Source: SIRX01 sp965213905 (GTDB lineage Bacteria; Actinomycetota; Rubrobacteria; Rubrobacterales; Rubrobacteraceae). Taken from it: a stretch of DNA of 64,000 bases. This document shows, one piece after another, positions 1 through 8,121 of the stretch. The notes below the pieces were generated by a model, which was given only the letters and a program-made list of their open reading frames with translations, did no database searches and had not been told where the DNA came from. Each line of letters begins with the position of its first letter. Position 1 is the first letter of the stretch. The stretch covers positions 1,302,001 to 1,366,000 of the forward strand of contig OZ243922.1 in NCBI GenBank assembly GCA_965213905.1, read 5' to 3'. Position numbers and translations under genes: made by a program.

Positions 1-212
1 ACTCCAGCCCCTACCTCACGAAAAACCACGAGGGCAGCGACTTGTAGCGCCGCGAAAATAAGTACCGTGAGGCTCAGCCAGCCGAGAAACTGGCCTAACT
101 GTTTCGACTGAAGCGCGGGATCGTCCGCCGATTGCACCCGGTCTCGTTTTCCGCCATCCGGTCTCGCGGCGTCGTGCGAAGGTCGCGTTGAACTCAAGTC
201 TTCCCGGTACAC
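1..212 (-). CDS. N-terminal part of a membrane protein, cut by the window edge
   Basis: An open frame on the minus strand enters from position 212 and leaves at base 1 with no stop. It encodes a polar, Arg- and Asp-rich stretch of about 40 residues, then one clear hydrophobic segment (it begins WLSLTVLIFAALQVAALVV), then a basic residue. That fits a cytoplasmic N-terminus leading into a first membrane helix. Possible starts are GTG at 210-212 or TTG at 195-197; neither has a strong ribosome site. The family cannot be named from this fragment. Moderate doubt remains that it is a gene at all. Confidence 0.4.
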   Translation of the reverse strand, partial: MYREDLSSTRPSHDAARPDGGKRDRVQSADDPALQSKQLGQFLGWLSLTVLIFAALQVAALVVFREVGAG

Positions 213-373
213 CTATTTAGTCAAGACTTGGGTCTTCAAGCATCGGCCGATCTTTGTGCTGTCCTTTAGCGGGTCTTCGTAGCTTATACCGGGTTCGTGG
301 TTACCGCAACCCGGCATCTTTGTACCAGAGGAATGCCTGATCGGTCGTAGAGAGCCTCTATCGCACATCTTAC

Positions 374-1651
374 TCAGTCGTTTTGGATTAGCCTGCTCCG
401 TCCCAGGGCGTAAAGCAAAAGTCCTACCACGAGGGCGCCGACGGCGACTAGGATGTTGACGAAGGGTTGCTGGGTAAAGAGCGTGGCGCACAGCAGGGCG
501 GCGACGAGCGGGATGATTATGCCGAGTGGGAGGCGAAGAGGACGTTCGGCGAGTGGGTCGCGGCGGCGCAGGATGACGACGGAGAGACAGACCATCAGGT
601 ACTGGTAGAGGCGGGCGGCGACGTTGAGCAAGAGCAGTTGGGTGAACGTTCCCGTTATCGCCAGGATGACAACGATGACGCCGGTGGTCCAGATGGCGAC
701 CGTCGGGGTGCTAAAGCGCGGGCTGACGCGGCTGAATAGGGCGGGCAGCATCGCCTTGTTGGAGAGGCCGTAGAGGTTACGCGGGGCGGTCAGGGCGACG
801 CCGCTCTTGGTGCCGAAGATAGAGATTATGGCCCCGACGGTCATCAGCACGAAGCCGCCGGCGAACATGGCCCCTCCGGCGGCGAGCGGGGTGTCGGAGC
901 CGGCGAGGTTTGGTTCTATTCTCAGGGCTGCGTGTTGGATCAGCATGTAGAACACCGTTACACCAACGAGCGTGCCGAGCACCGCGACGGAGATAGTACG
1001 GCGCGGGTTGCGCATCTCACCCGCCGGAATCGTCGCCCCCTCGAAACCGCCGTAGGCGAAGATCACGATAAGAACCGCCGCAAAGAAGTCTCCCCCACCC
1101 GGAACCTGCTCCAGAAACGCGTTACCCGGAGCCCCCGCGAAAGTAAGCCCCGCAACCACGAGCAGCGTCAGCGGGATGAGCTTCGCCACCGTAAAAAACT
1201 GAATAATGCTCGACCCGAGTCGCACGCCTAAAGTGTTCAAAAGGCACAAAAGCCCGACGAGACCGATAATGATCGGTATTTTGTAAGTCTCCGCCGGGGA
1301 CCACAACGAGCCCAGGTATCCGACGAGGCCGTTCGAGAGGACCGCCCAGCCGACGAGGTACGTCACCCACACCATCCAGCCGACGGAGAGCCCCGCCGTC
1401 TTGCCCATCGCCTCGCGGACGTAGACCAGCGGGCCGCCGGTCCGGTCGTACATCGCGCTGATCTCCGCGTACGACAGCCCGATCAGGACGACCAAAAGCC
1501 CCGCCGCAAGATACGCCCACACGGCAGCTCCCCCGGCCTGCTGCGCCACCTGTCCCGGCAAAAGAAAGATGCCGCCACCGACGACCCCGTTGATCCCGAT
1601 AAACAAGACCTCCGGCGTCCGCATAACCCGCTGTAACTGTTCTCCAGCCAT
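374..1651 (-). CDS. APC-superfamily amino acid permease
   Basis: A 425-residue integral membrane protein with about 12 hydrophobic segments. It fits the APC family, which exchanges or imports amino acids or polyamines across the inner membrane. The first helix carries the family's glycine-rich stretch (IGINGVVGGGIFLLPG, residues 18-33), which breaks the helix for substrate binding; a second signature, FAYGGFEGATIPAGEMRNP, lies near residue 200. ATG start with a G-rich sequence upstream. It is a single-gene unit by spacing (about 160 bp to the next minus-strand gene). The substrate cannot be read from the sequence. Confidence 0.85.
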   Translation of the reverse strand: MAGEQLQRVMRTPEVLFIGINGVVGGGIFLLPGQVAQQAGGAAVWAYLAAGLLVVLIGLSYAEISAMYDRTGGPLVYVREAMGKTAGLSVGWMVWVTYLVGWAVLSNGLVGYLGSLWSPAETYKIPIIIGLVGLLCLLNTLGVRLGSSIIQFFTVAKLIPLTLLVVAGLTFAGAPGNAFLEQVPGGGDFFAAVLIVIFAYGGFEGATIPAGEMRNPRRTISVAVLGTLVGVTVFYMLIQHAALRIEPNLAGSDTPLAAGGAMFAGGFVLMTVGAIISIFGTKSGVALTAPRNLYGLSNKAMLPALFSRVSPRFSTPTVAIWTTGVIVVILAITGTFTQLLLLNVAARLYQYLMVCLSVVILRRRDPLAERPLRLPLGIIIPLVAALLCATLFTQQPFVNILVAVGALVVGLLLYALGRSRLIQND

Positions 1652-1773
1652 AGGCCCCCGTATCTACAACGAAGTTAACAGTCTTTCAATTGACCGGACA
1701 CTTTTTCGCAAAGATTTCGGGAAATTGGAGAACGGATATGATCCCGCTCTCGAAGAGGAAGTTTATTTACCCT

Positions 1774-2751
1774 TTACCGGAAAGCGCCTTCTCCGGCGGG
1801 TGGGATGGGCCGTAGTCTGCCCTCGATCATCTCCCGGTGCGACTCTAAAAACGGCGGCAACGAGAGCCGCTCCCCCAGGTTCTTCAGGTCTTCGTCGGTG
1901 GCGAAGCCGGGGCCGTCGGTGGCGATCTCGAACAGTACGCCGCCGGGCTCTCTAAAATACACCGAGCGAAAGTAGAACCTGTCTACGACCGGCGTCACCC
2001 CAATACCCACCTGTTTGAGGTTCTCCCGCCACCCCGAGTGCTCCGCCTCGTTCGGCGTCCGGAAGGCGACGTGGTGAACGCCCCCAACCCCGACCTGCCG
2101 GTGGGGACGGAGATCCGGCCTCTCCTCCAGGTGAACCTCGGTCCCCGGGCCACCCGGCCCGACCTCGAAGACGACTACTCTTACCCCGTCCCGGTGGTAC
2201 TCGCCCGCCGCCCGGAAGCCGAGCGCCTGCTTCAGCACCCGGGAGGTCGCCCCGACGTTCCTTACGGTGAGCGTCGTGGCGTGCAGTCCCAGGATAGCTT
2301 TTTCCGGTGGTACGGGGCTTTCCGGGTGCGGGGTTCCGGGTGGCGTTCCGGACTCCCCGCCTTCGACCAGTTCGAGGCTTTGTCCCTCGGGATCGGTGAA
2401 GGGGAGCATGGCCCGGCCGTTTCTGTTTCCTATGTTTCCGCGCCTCACGCCGAGGTCGTCGAAACGCCCCGCCCACCAGTCGAGCGCCGCCCGGTCCGGT
2501 ACGCGAAAGGCGGTCGTGGAGATCTTGCCGGACCCCGACTGGTCGGGGCCGGCCCACGACCAGTCGAAGAAGGTCATCTCGGTGCCGGGACTACCCACCT
2601 CGTCCCCGTAGAAGAGATGGTAAGCCGAAACGTCGTCCTGGTTGACGGTCTTTTTGACGAGCCGCATACCAAGCACGCCGGTGTAGAAAGCTACGTTTTT
2701 CGGGGCGTCGCCGGTTACCGCCGTGACGTGGTGCAGCCCACCTAGTTCCAA
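1774..2751 (-). CDS. Ring-cleaving dioxygenase, two VOC (glyoxalase-fold) domains
   Basis: A 325-residue protein built of two vicinal-oxygen-chelate halves, each opening with a metal-binding His pair (GLHHVTAV near residue 5 and GGVHHVAF near residue 218). The metal Glu lies in VLFEIATDGPGF near the C-terminus. This matches the MhqO/YkcA-type family, which opens catechol or hydroquinone rings using iron. TTG at 2751 is chosen because GTGAGGAG lies 9 bases upstream and the protein then begins at the domain; the longer frame to 2838 adds a low-complexity Arg-rich tail. It stands alone. In Bacillus such genes respond to quinone stress; that role here is inferred. Confidence 0.85.
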   Translation of the reverse strand: MELGGLHHVTAVTGDAPKNVAFYTGVLGMRLVKKTVNQDDVSAYHLFYGDEVGSPGTEMTFFDWSWAGPDQSGSGKISTTAFRVPDRAALDWWAGRFDDLGVRRGNIGNRNGRAMLPFTDPEGQSLELVEGGESGTPPGTPHPESPVPPEKAILGLHATTLTVRNVGATSRVLKQALGFRAAGEYHRDGVRVVVFEVGPGGPGTEVHLEERPDLRPHRQVGVGGVHHVAFRTPNEAEHSGWRENLKQVGIGVTPVVDRFYFRSVYFREPGGVLFEIATDGPGFATDEDLKNLGERLSLPPFLESHREMIEGRLRPIPPAGEGAFR

Positions 2752-2895
2752 AGAAGTATTCTCCTCACGTTTTCGCACTGGCTTCGCACTGGCTTCGCGT
2801 TGCTTTCGCGATGTCGCCCCGTACCAGGGCCCCGGCAATTATAGCCAGTACCGGCGGTTCGTGGGCGGCGCCCTTCGACGTCCTTTGTTCGAGGG

Positions 2896-3474
2896 TTAAT
2901 AAACGAGCCTCCAGGCCCCTAGATAGTAGGGATCCCCGTAGTACATGGGGGTGACGCTCGTGGACATGGTCACCGTGTTGGCGTGAATGATGTTTCCGTT
3001 GCCCAAATCAATGGCGGCGTGGCCGCCGGTGCCGTCTCCGGGGTCCCCCCAGACGTGGATGTCCCCGGCCCGCGGCGGCCCGTAAACCGGAACACCATAG
3101 TAAGGCAGCGCCGTGGGCACGTCCGGGAGTTCGAAGCCGAAAGTCCTGAAGACGGTAGTGGTAAGGCACGTACAATCCATCTGCCGCCCGGGGATGCACT
3201 CCGCCGGGCCACCGAGCACAAAAGGAACCCCCTCGTATTCGAGTGCTTCTTCGACGACCCGTTGGCCGGCCGAGCTCCCCGAAACTGGAGTCTCTCGCGC
3301 CCCGGCCGGAGCGTCCGGCAAGAGCACGAAAAGGGCGCACGCAGCAACGAGCACGGCGGCGGCCAACGGGACCGGCGAAACCCGAACGTTCGGGAAGCGG
3401 CCGTCCGGATAAAACCTCGGGTGTGTTCGGGACTCCGGATGGAGAGGCCTGCGGTTTTCGGGGTGCTGGTTCAT
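2896..3474 (-). CDS. Secreted NlpC/P60-family peptidoglycan hydrolase
   Basis: A 192-residue protein with an N-terminal membrane or signal segment (PLAAAVLVAACALFVLLP, about residues 37-54) followed by a compact NlpC/P60 domain. The catalytic Cys is in MDCTCLT and the His in GGHAAIDLG, with a trailing HAN. The family cleaves D-Glu-diaminopimelate bonds in peptidoglycan. The Cys context DCTC differs from the usual DCSG, so activity should not be assumed. ATG at 3474 is preferred over a longer frame because AAAGGAG lies 5 bases upstream. Probably exported and involved in wall remodelling. Confidence 0.8.
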   Translation of the reverse strand: MNQHPENRRPLHPESRTHPRFYPDGRFPNVRVSPVPLAAAVLVAACALFVLLPDAPAGARETPVSGSSAGQRVVEEALEYEGVPFVLGGPAECIPGRQMDCTCLTTTVFRTFGFELPDVPTALPYYGVPVYGPPRAGDIHVWGDPGDGTGGHAAIDLGNGNIIHANTVTMSTSVTPMYYGDPYYLGAWRLVY

Positions 3475-3619
3475 GTGTCTCCTTTGTCGCGGTTTTGTCC
3501 AAGACAAAGAAAACATGCGCCGGTGAACCCTCTATGAGTGCCCGGTGAGCCCCTGGTGAATTTTTGGTTGGTGACGGATCCGCACACAACAATTCCGCCC
3601 CGGCGGCCACGGGCAAAGC

Positions 3620-3647
3620 TTGTCCGGCGCCGGAATGGATGTATAAT
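3620..3647 (+). promoter_or_regulatory. Predicted sigma-70-type promoter for the small gene at 3689
   Basis: TTGTCC (3620-3625), a 16-base spacer, and a consensus TATAAT (3642-3647) lie about 40 bases before the ATG at 3689. A ribosome site (GGAGG) precedes the gene. The -10 match is perfect, the -35 match moderate. Confidence 0.55.
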
Positions 3648-3688
3648 TGATACTTAGATTACTTTAATGGAGGGTTAGGAGGTAGGGT

Positions 3689-3886
3689 ATGGCCGCACTC
3701 TATTGCGAGTGCCGGTACGGGATCTGGTCGGATCTGTGGTGGACGGAGGGTGGGCCCGTGCTGGTTTTCGTGGACAACCAGGCTTTGAGTGAGTCCTACG
3801 GCGAACAGGTAACCGCCTGTCCCGATTGTGGGCGGGGGTTGAAGCTGGGGGCGCTAAAGTCTGAGAATTACCCGGCGCGGGGTTAG
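3689..3886 (+). CDS. Small zinc-ribbon-like protein of unknown function
   Basis: A 65-residue protein with two Cys pairs, CEC near residue 6 and CPDC near residue 46, the second followed by GRGLKLG. The layout suggests a small zinc ribbon of the kind that binds nucleic acid or protein partners. A good ribosome site (GGAGGT) precedes the ATG and a TATAAT promoter lies upstream, so it is likely expressed. It converges with the E3-binding protein gene, only 12 bases away. No specific family is recognised. Confidence 0.6.
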   Translation: MAALYCECRYGIWSDLWWTEGGPVLVFVDNQALSESYGEQVTACPDCGRGLKLGALKSENYPARG

Positions 3887-3898
3887 TTTCCGGTTATA

Positions 3899-4234
3899 TT
3901 ATTCGTCCGAGTCGGCGGCCTCTTCCACGTCCGAGACCAGGATGCGCCCTCCGGAGCCCGTGCCTTCGGCCTCTTGAAGGTCCACACCGAGTTCTTCGGC
4001 CCGGCGTTCGGCCGGCTCCGTGGCCTCAGGCTCTTCCTGCGTTTCCTCTTCCTCAGGCTCTTCTTCGTCCGGCTGGTCGTCGGGGTCTTCCGGCTGTGAT
4101 TCGAGCGCCGCTTTTATGGCGTGGATCTCCTGGGTTTGCTCTTCCAGCTTCTCCGCCAAGTCTTCGTTTTGGTCCTGGAGTTTCTCGACGGCCTTGGTGA
4201 GCTTTTTGATCTTTTTCTTGGTCTTCTTTGCCAT
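3899..4234 (-). CDS. Coiled-coil protein with a C-terminal E3-binding (PSBD-like) domain
   Basis: A 111-residue, very acidic protein in three parts: a Lys-rich start (MAKKTKKKIKK), a heptad-like coiled coil (about residues 10-45), and an acidic Glu/Pro linker (about 46-75). The C-terminus (about residues 74-105) matches the peripheral-subunit-binding domain of 2-oxoacid dehydrogenase E2 proteins: AERRAEELGVDL followed by GTGSGGRILVSDVEEA, with the conserved GTGxGGRI loop. In E2 enzymes this domain docks E1 or E3. Here it has no lipoyl or acyltransferase domain. ATG start with GAAGGA upstream. It could be an adaptor or nucleoid-associated protein; the function is unknown. Confidence 0.75.
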   Translation of the reverse strand: MAKKTKKKIKKLTKAVEKLQDQNEDLAEKLEEQTQEIHAIKAALESQPEDPDDQPDEEEPEEEETQEEPEATEPAERRAEELGVDLQEAEGTGSGGRILVSDVEEAADSDE

Positions 4235-4290
4235 TTTTATTCCTTCAGACTGATTCGGGGACGTGGTAGTTTACCGTGTGGCGCGGTGCG

Positions 4291-5073
4291 CTACCCGCCT
4301 CCCTCTTCGAAACCGGGGTAGAGGATCATACCGCCGTCTACGAACAGGGTGGTTCCGGTGACGTAGGAGGCCTCGTCCGAGGCGAGAAACGCCACGCAGG
4401 CCGCGACCTCGTCCGGCCGGCCGACGCGGTTCCAGGGGATCAAGGCCTCAACGGCTTTGCGCTGCCCGGGGTCTTCGAGTTTTTCTTTGTTTATGGGCGT
4501 TTCTATCGCGCCGGGACCCACGGCGTTTACCCGCACGCCGCGGTCGGCGAACTCCAGCGCCAGCGTCTCGGTCAGGAGCTTTACCCCGCCCTTAGAGGCG
4601 GCGTAGTGGGCGAACTTCGGCCACGGTATCCGCTGGTGCACGCTGGACATGTTGACCACCGCCCCGCCGCCGTTTTCGACCATGTGCCCTATCGCTTCGC
4701 GGCTCGTTAAGAACACCCCGTTGAGGTTGACCGAAACGACCTTTTCCCACTCTTCGAGGCTCATCTCCAGAAAGGGCGCCTCGCTCTCGATCCCGGCGTT
4801 GTTGACCAGCACGTCCAGGCCGCCGAAGGCTTCGATGGTCTCGCCCACCAGGCGCTTCACCTCGTCCTCTTTCGAGACGTCGCCCTGTATAGCGACGGCC
4901 CTGCCCCCGGCGTCCTCTATCTCGCGCACGGCCTCGTTTGCGCCGTCCTCGTCGGAGCGGTAGTTCACCCCGACCGCCGCGCCCTCCTTGCCGAGCCGAA
5001 CCGCCGTCGCCCGCCCTATGCCGCTCGACGCGCCCGTGACGAGCGCCGCTTTGCCCTCTAGCCTTCTATCCAC
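4291..5073 (-). CDS. SDR-family oxidoreductase (glucose 1-dehydrogenase-like)
   Basis: A 260-residue classical short-chain dehydrogenase. The NAD(P)-binding loop TGASSGIGRA is near residue 14, the NNAG motif near 91, the catalytic Ser in NMSSVHQ, and the Tyr/Lys pair in YAASKGG. The C-terminus carries the usual FVDGGM. The closest named relatives are glucose 1-dehydrogenases and 3-oxoacyl-ACP-reductase-like proteins; the substrate is uncertain. GTG at 5073 is chosen because GGAGG sits 6 bases upstream; TTG at 5076 would be too close. It lies directly downstream of the broken gene at 5084-5597, probably once co-transcribed. Confidence 0.85.
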   Translation of the reverse strand: MDRRLEGKAALVTGASSGIGRATAVRLGKEGAAVGVNYRSDEDGANEAVREIEDAGGRAVAIQGDVSKEDEVKRLVGETIEAFGGLDVLVNNAGIESEAPFLEMSLEEWEKVVSVNLNGVFLTSREAIGHMVENGGGAVVNMSSVHQRIPWPKFAHYAASKGGVKLLTETLALEFADRGVRVNAVGPGAIETPINKEKLEDPGQRKAVEALIPWNRVGRPDEVAACVAFLASDEASYVTGTTLFVDGGMILYPGFEEGGG

Positions 5074-5083
5074 CAAAGACCTC

Positions 5084-5597
5084 CTATCGTTTGATCTGCT
5101 CCGGAACCCAGCAGCCGGGTGGGCCGGAGGCGTACGCCCAGGTAAAGCCCACGACCTCCGGCTGTCCGCCGCCGTCCGGCTCGAAGAGGCGCTCTGTACC
5201 GACGAGGTCCATCAGGATCGGACGTCCCTCCACCTCTACCGGGTACCGCAGCCCGACGAGCAAAGACCCGTCTTCCCGGAAAGCCGCGCCCTCGATGTTG
5301 ACGGTAAAGTCGCCCTCGTGGACGAGGTTCGCCAGTTTTTCTTCCTCCCGGCTCTGCGTAACAAACGCCTCGTAGGCCGCCGGCCCCTGGGACAGAAGCT
5401 CCAGGCCGCTTGTGCCCGATCGCCCCGACAAAGTGCTCGGCTTCGGCCTCGTCCATCACCACCCAGAAACCATACTCCCAGTCATGGGCCTCAAGAAGCG
5501 GACCGTCCTCTATAACAAGCAAGCCGGAAGCCTCGTTCGGGGGCAGGTTCAAGTCCAACTGATGAAACTCTTGCTCTCCGCCGTTCGGGATGCTCAC
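5084..5597 (-). pseudogene. Frameshifted remnant of a DUF3616/phytase-like beta-propeller protein
   Basis: A strong ribosome site (GGAGGAGGG) and GTG at 5597 begin a frame reading SIPNGGEQEFHQLDLNL and continuing to EAEHFVGAIG. Near 5400-5430 the sensible protein moves into the next frame (SGTSGLELLSQG) and ends at a TAG at 5084. The second part contains NIEGAAFREDGSLLVGLR, typical of DUF3616/esterase-like phytase propeller blades. The joined product is about 170 residues, short for the family, so it seems both frameshifted and C-terminally truncated. A sequencing error could explain the shift but not the truncation. Confidence 0.6.
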
Positions 5598-5741
5598 GTT
5601 CCACCGCCCTCCTCCGGGTGTGGGATGGCCGACCCTGCCGGGAACCATACATTCCCGAAACCTTCGAGGCATAAGCCCCGTGATCCGAAGGTACCCCGAA
5701 GGTATACCGTAGGGGGGCGGACTTTCAGGTTCTCAAAGTCC

Positions 5742-6491
5742 CTAGTTGCTGGAAGAAATAACGCTCTGCCGGGATGAGCCGGTCACGGAGGATGTAGAAG
5801 AGGAGGCCGAGGAGAGACCGTCGCCGGAGTACGAGATGTTCAGGGTTCCCCCGTTGGCTTTTATCTTCTGCACCCGGCGGTTCCCCTCAGCGATAAAGGT
5901 CATCTCCAGCGTACCCGAACCGGTAATACGGATCTCGCAATTCAGCTTCTTCCCGTCTAGGTCGTAGACGTAGCGTTCGGGCACCCGGCCGGAGACGTTT
6001 CTCTGCTCCCCGCCGACGTTGCACGTACCCGAAAACTCCGTCCCCGGGTCCCCACCGATCTTGAGCCTCACCTTCCCGGAACGGTTCCCAGAGCGGCCCG
6101 CAGCCTCCTTTTCTCCCGGCTTCGCCCCTCCGGATGCTTTGCCGGCGCGGGCTCTCCCGTCATCCGCCACACCGTTTCCGGACTTCGTCTTTCCGGACTT
6201 CGCCGCGTTGTTCCGCCCGGCGGACGCGGAGGAGGCCTCGTTGTCCCCGAAAGAAGCGGTAACTTTTTGGGAGACGTCTCTTTGGGAGGCGTCCCTTTGG
6301 GTGTCCGGCAACTTTGCCCGGGCCGTCCCGGTCTCGAAGTCCGCCAGCCGCTTCACGGTGGGCCCGTCCGGGACGGGTTGTTCCGCGCCTTCTCCCGATC
6401 CCACCCCGCCACAAGCGGCGGACAAAGCGAGGACAAAAGCTAGACCTAGAAACAACAATAAGGAGACCGTGCTTTTTGTCTTGTGCCTCAT
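5742..6491 (-). CDS. Secreted lipoprotein of unknown function
   Basis: A 249-residue protein with a lipoprotein signal peptide: basic start (MRHKTKS), hydrophobic core, and lipobox LSAAC placing Cys at about residue 27. The middle (about residues 60-140) is low-complexity, rich in Ser, Gly, Ala, Lys and Arg. A C-terminal beta-rich part (about 145-235) with two Cys is followed by a Ser-rich tail. A GGAGG ribosome site lies 4 bases before the ATG. The C-terminal part resembles MmpS-type small membrane-associated domains only loosely. Likely anchored on the outer face of the membrane. Confidence 0.7.
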   Translation of the reverse strand: MRHKTKSTVSLLLFLGLAFVLALSAACGGVGSGEGAEQPVPDGPTVKRLADFETGTARAKLPDTQRDASQRDVSQKVTASFGDNEASSASAGRNNAAKSGKTKSGNGVADDGRARAGKASGGAKPGEKEAAGRSGNRSGKVRLKIGGDPGTEFSGTCNVGGEQRNVSGRVPERYVYDLDGKKLNCEIRITGSGTLEMTFIAEGNRRVQKIKANGGTLNISYSGDGLSSASSSTSSVTGSSRQSVISSSN

Positions 6492-6585
6492 TTTTCCTCC
6501 GTATCAGCCTTACGCCATATTTTGCCACAAATAGTGCGCCGCTTTGTAAATCCTGGTTGGCATAGGGTGAAGAAATGTTCAGGCC

Positions 6586-6613
6586 TTGCAACAAACACAC
6601 TATATGCTAAACT
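6586..6613 (+). promoter_or_regulatory. Predicted promoter for the RlpA-like gene
   Basis: TTGCAA (6586-6591), 16 bases, then TAAACT (6608-6613) preceded by TGC, which makes an extended -10. It lies 40 bases before the TTG start at 6654 in an AT-rich stretch. Confidence 0.45.
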
Positions 6614-6653
6614 CACGTATGTACAAAGTAATCGTTTGTTGGTAGGGGGAACT

Positions 6654-7145
6654 TTGTCTGCGTTCAATTTCAGGAAGGTCTTTGCGTTGGTGTTCGTCTT
6701 GGGTGGTTTGGCGGTGGTTTGCCTAGGCTCTTGGGAGATTTTTTTACAGCGGGGTCAGGAGCCCGTAGAAGGCGCCGGCCGTCTTGCGGAGGCCGGTAGC
6801 CGGGGGGTAACCGATGTCCCGGAAGTGCCGGAGGCGCCGGAGGAGGATCCGGCAGAGGAAGCCGCCGGGCTCGTCATGACGGCTTCTTACTACGGGCCCG
6901 GATTGGAGGGTCTGCCGACGGCCAGCGGCGAAATCTTTGATCCCGAAAAGCGCACGGCGGCACACAAGAGCCTGCCGCTCGGCACGGAGCTGTTGGTGAA
7001 GCGGGGAGACGAATCGGTAAAAGTTATCGTCAACGACCGTGGTCCTTACATTGCGGGCCGGGAGTTAGATTTGTCCGAGGGTGCGGCCGAAGAGATAGGA
7101 CTGATCGGTCCCGGTGAGGATGAGGTCGAAGTAATCTTGGTGTAG
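6654..7145 (+). CDS. RlpA-like double-psi beta-barrel protein, membrane-anchored
   Basis: A 163-residue protein: one N-terminal hydrophobic anchor (about residues 7-27), an acidic linker, then a C-terminal RlpA/3D-type barrel (about residues 68-163). Family hallmarks are ASYYGPGLEGLPTASGE, a KSLPLGTELLV strand and the loop VNDRGPY with the conserved Asp-Arg. RlpA-like domains bind or cleave peptidoglycan glycan strands. The start is TTG at 6654, after GGGGGA, which makes the membrane segment N-terminal; the longer frame from 6483 adds unlikely sequence. Probably septal or wall-associated. Confidence 0.8.
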   Translation: MSAFNFRKVFALVFVLGGLAVVCLGSWEIFLQRGQEPVEGAGRLAEAGSRGVTDVPEVPEAPEEDPAEEAAGLVMTASYYGPGLEGLPTASGEIFDPEKRTAAHKSLPLGTELLVKRGDESVKVIVNDRGPYIAGRELDLSEGAAEEIGLIGPGEDEVEVILV

Positions 7146-7184
7146 TTTCTGGCTACGTTCGTAGCTCGTAACGGCATCATTCAA

Positions 7185-7190
7185 TAGAAT
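7185..7190 (+). promoter_or_regulatory. -10 element placed for leaderless transcription of mrr
   Basis: TAGAAT ends 7 bases before the ATG at 7198, and no ribosome site is visible. Initiation at the usual distance would fall on or next to the A of ATG. There is no clear -35. See the finding on leaderless starts. Confidence 0.4.
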
Positions 7191-7197
7191 AGTCAAG

Positions 7198-8112
7198 ATG
7201 ACGATTCCAGATTTTCAGACCATCATGCTTCCGTTACTTCGGTTTGCCTCAGACGGGAATGAGCATCGTTTCCGAGAAGCCGTCGAGGATTTAGCTACTC
7301 ACTTCGGCTTGACCGACTCGGAGCGTCTAGAGCTATTACCGAGCGGCAAGTATCCAGCCTTCGACAACCGCATAGGTTGGGCGAACACCTACATGAAGAA
7401 GGCGGGTCTGATCGAAGGTCCGCGGAGAGGCTATCTGAAGATTACGGATCGCGGTCAGGAACTTCTGAGAAGCAGACCTGAATCGATCGACGCCAAGTTT
7501 CTAAACCGTTACGAAGAGTTTGTGGAGTTCCGCAGTAAAAGCGGCGTCACCCCTGACACAAAACCTTTGATAAGCGTAAACGAAGCAGACAAACAAACTC
7601 CTCTAGAGTCTATAGAAGCTGCATATGGAACTATTCACCGCAGTCTGGGCACGGATTTGATCGAGCAGATCAAAGGTTGTTCACCGGGATTCTTCGAGAA
7701 ACTGGTTGTGGAGGTACTGGTGGCGATGGGCTATGGTGGGACCAGAAAGGATGCCGGCAGAGTTATCGGTGGGAGCGGCGACGAAGGTGTAGATGGCGTC
7801 ATCAACGAAGATCGTCTAGGTCTCGACGTGATCTACGTGCAGGCCAAGCGTTGGGAAAACCCCGTAAGCCGCCCGGAGATTCAGAAGTTCGTCGGAGCAC
7901 TCTTAGGAAAAAAAGCCAGGAAAGGCATCTTCATAACGACATCGGGCTTTTCTAAACACGCCAGAGAATACGCCTCGTCCATAGAGAGTAGTGTTGTGCT
8001 GATCGACGGCGAGGCGCTTGCCAACCTGATGATCGACTACAATGTCGGCACCACGGTCGAATCGTCCTACGAGGTCAAGCGCATAGACTCAGACTACTTT
8101 GATGAGGTTTAG
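7198..8112 (+). CDS. mrr: Mrr-type modification-dependent restriction endonuclease
   Basis: A 304-residue protein with the two-part Mrr layout. An N-terminal winged-helix domain (about residues 1-90) includes the DNRIGWANTYMKKAGLIE stretch typical of Mrr_N. A C-terminal PD-(D/E)xK nuclease domain (about 155-290) carries GSGDEGVDGVI (catalytic Asp) and VQAKRW (the QxK version of the motif). Mrr enzymes cut DNA carrying modified bases in the cytoplasm. No methylase or partner is adjacent, as expected for a type IV enzyme. The gene is visibly less GC-rich than its neighbours, consistent with transfer. Confidence 0.9.
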   Translation: MTIPDFQTIMLPLLRFASDGNEHRFREAVEDLATHFGLTDSERLELLPSGKYPAFDNRIGWANTYMKKAGLIEGPRRGYLKITDRGQELLRSRPESIDAKFLNRYEEFVEFRSKSGVTPDTKPLISVNEADKQTPLESIEAAYGTIHRSLGTDLIEQIKGCSPGFFEKLVVEVLVAMGYGGTRKDAGRVIGGSGDEGVDGVINEDRLGLDVIYVQAKRWENPVSRPEIQKFVGALLGKKARKGIFITTSGFSKHAREYASSIESSVVLIDGEALANLMIDYNVGTTVESSYEVKRIDSDYFDEV

Positions 8113-8121
8113 TCCCTTTCT

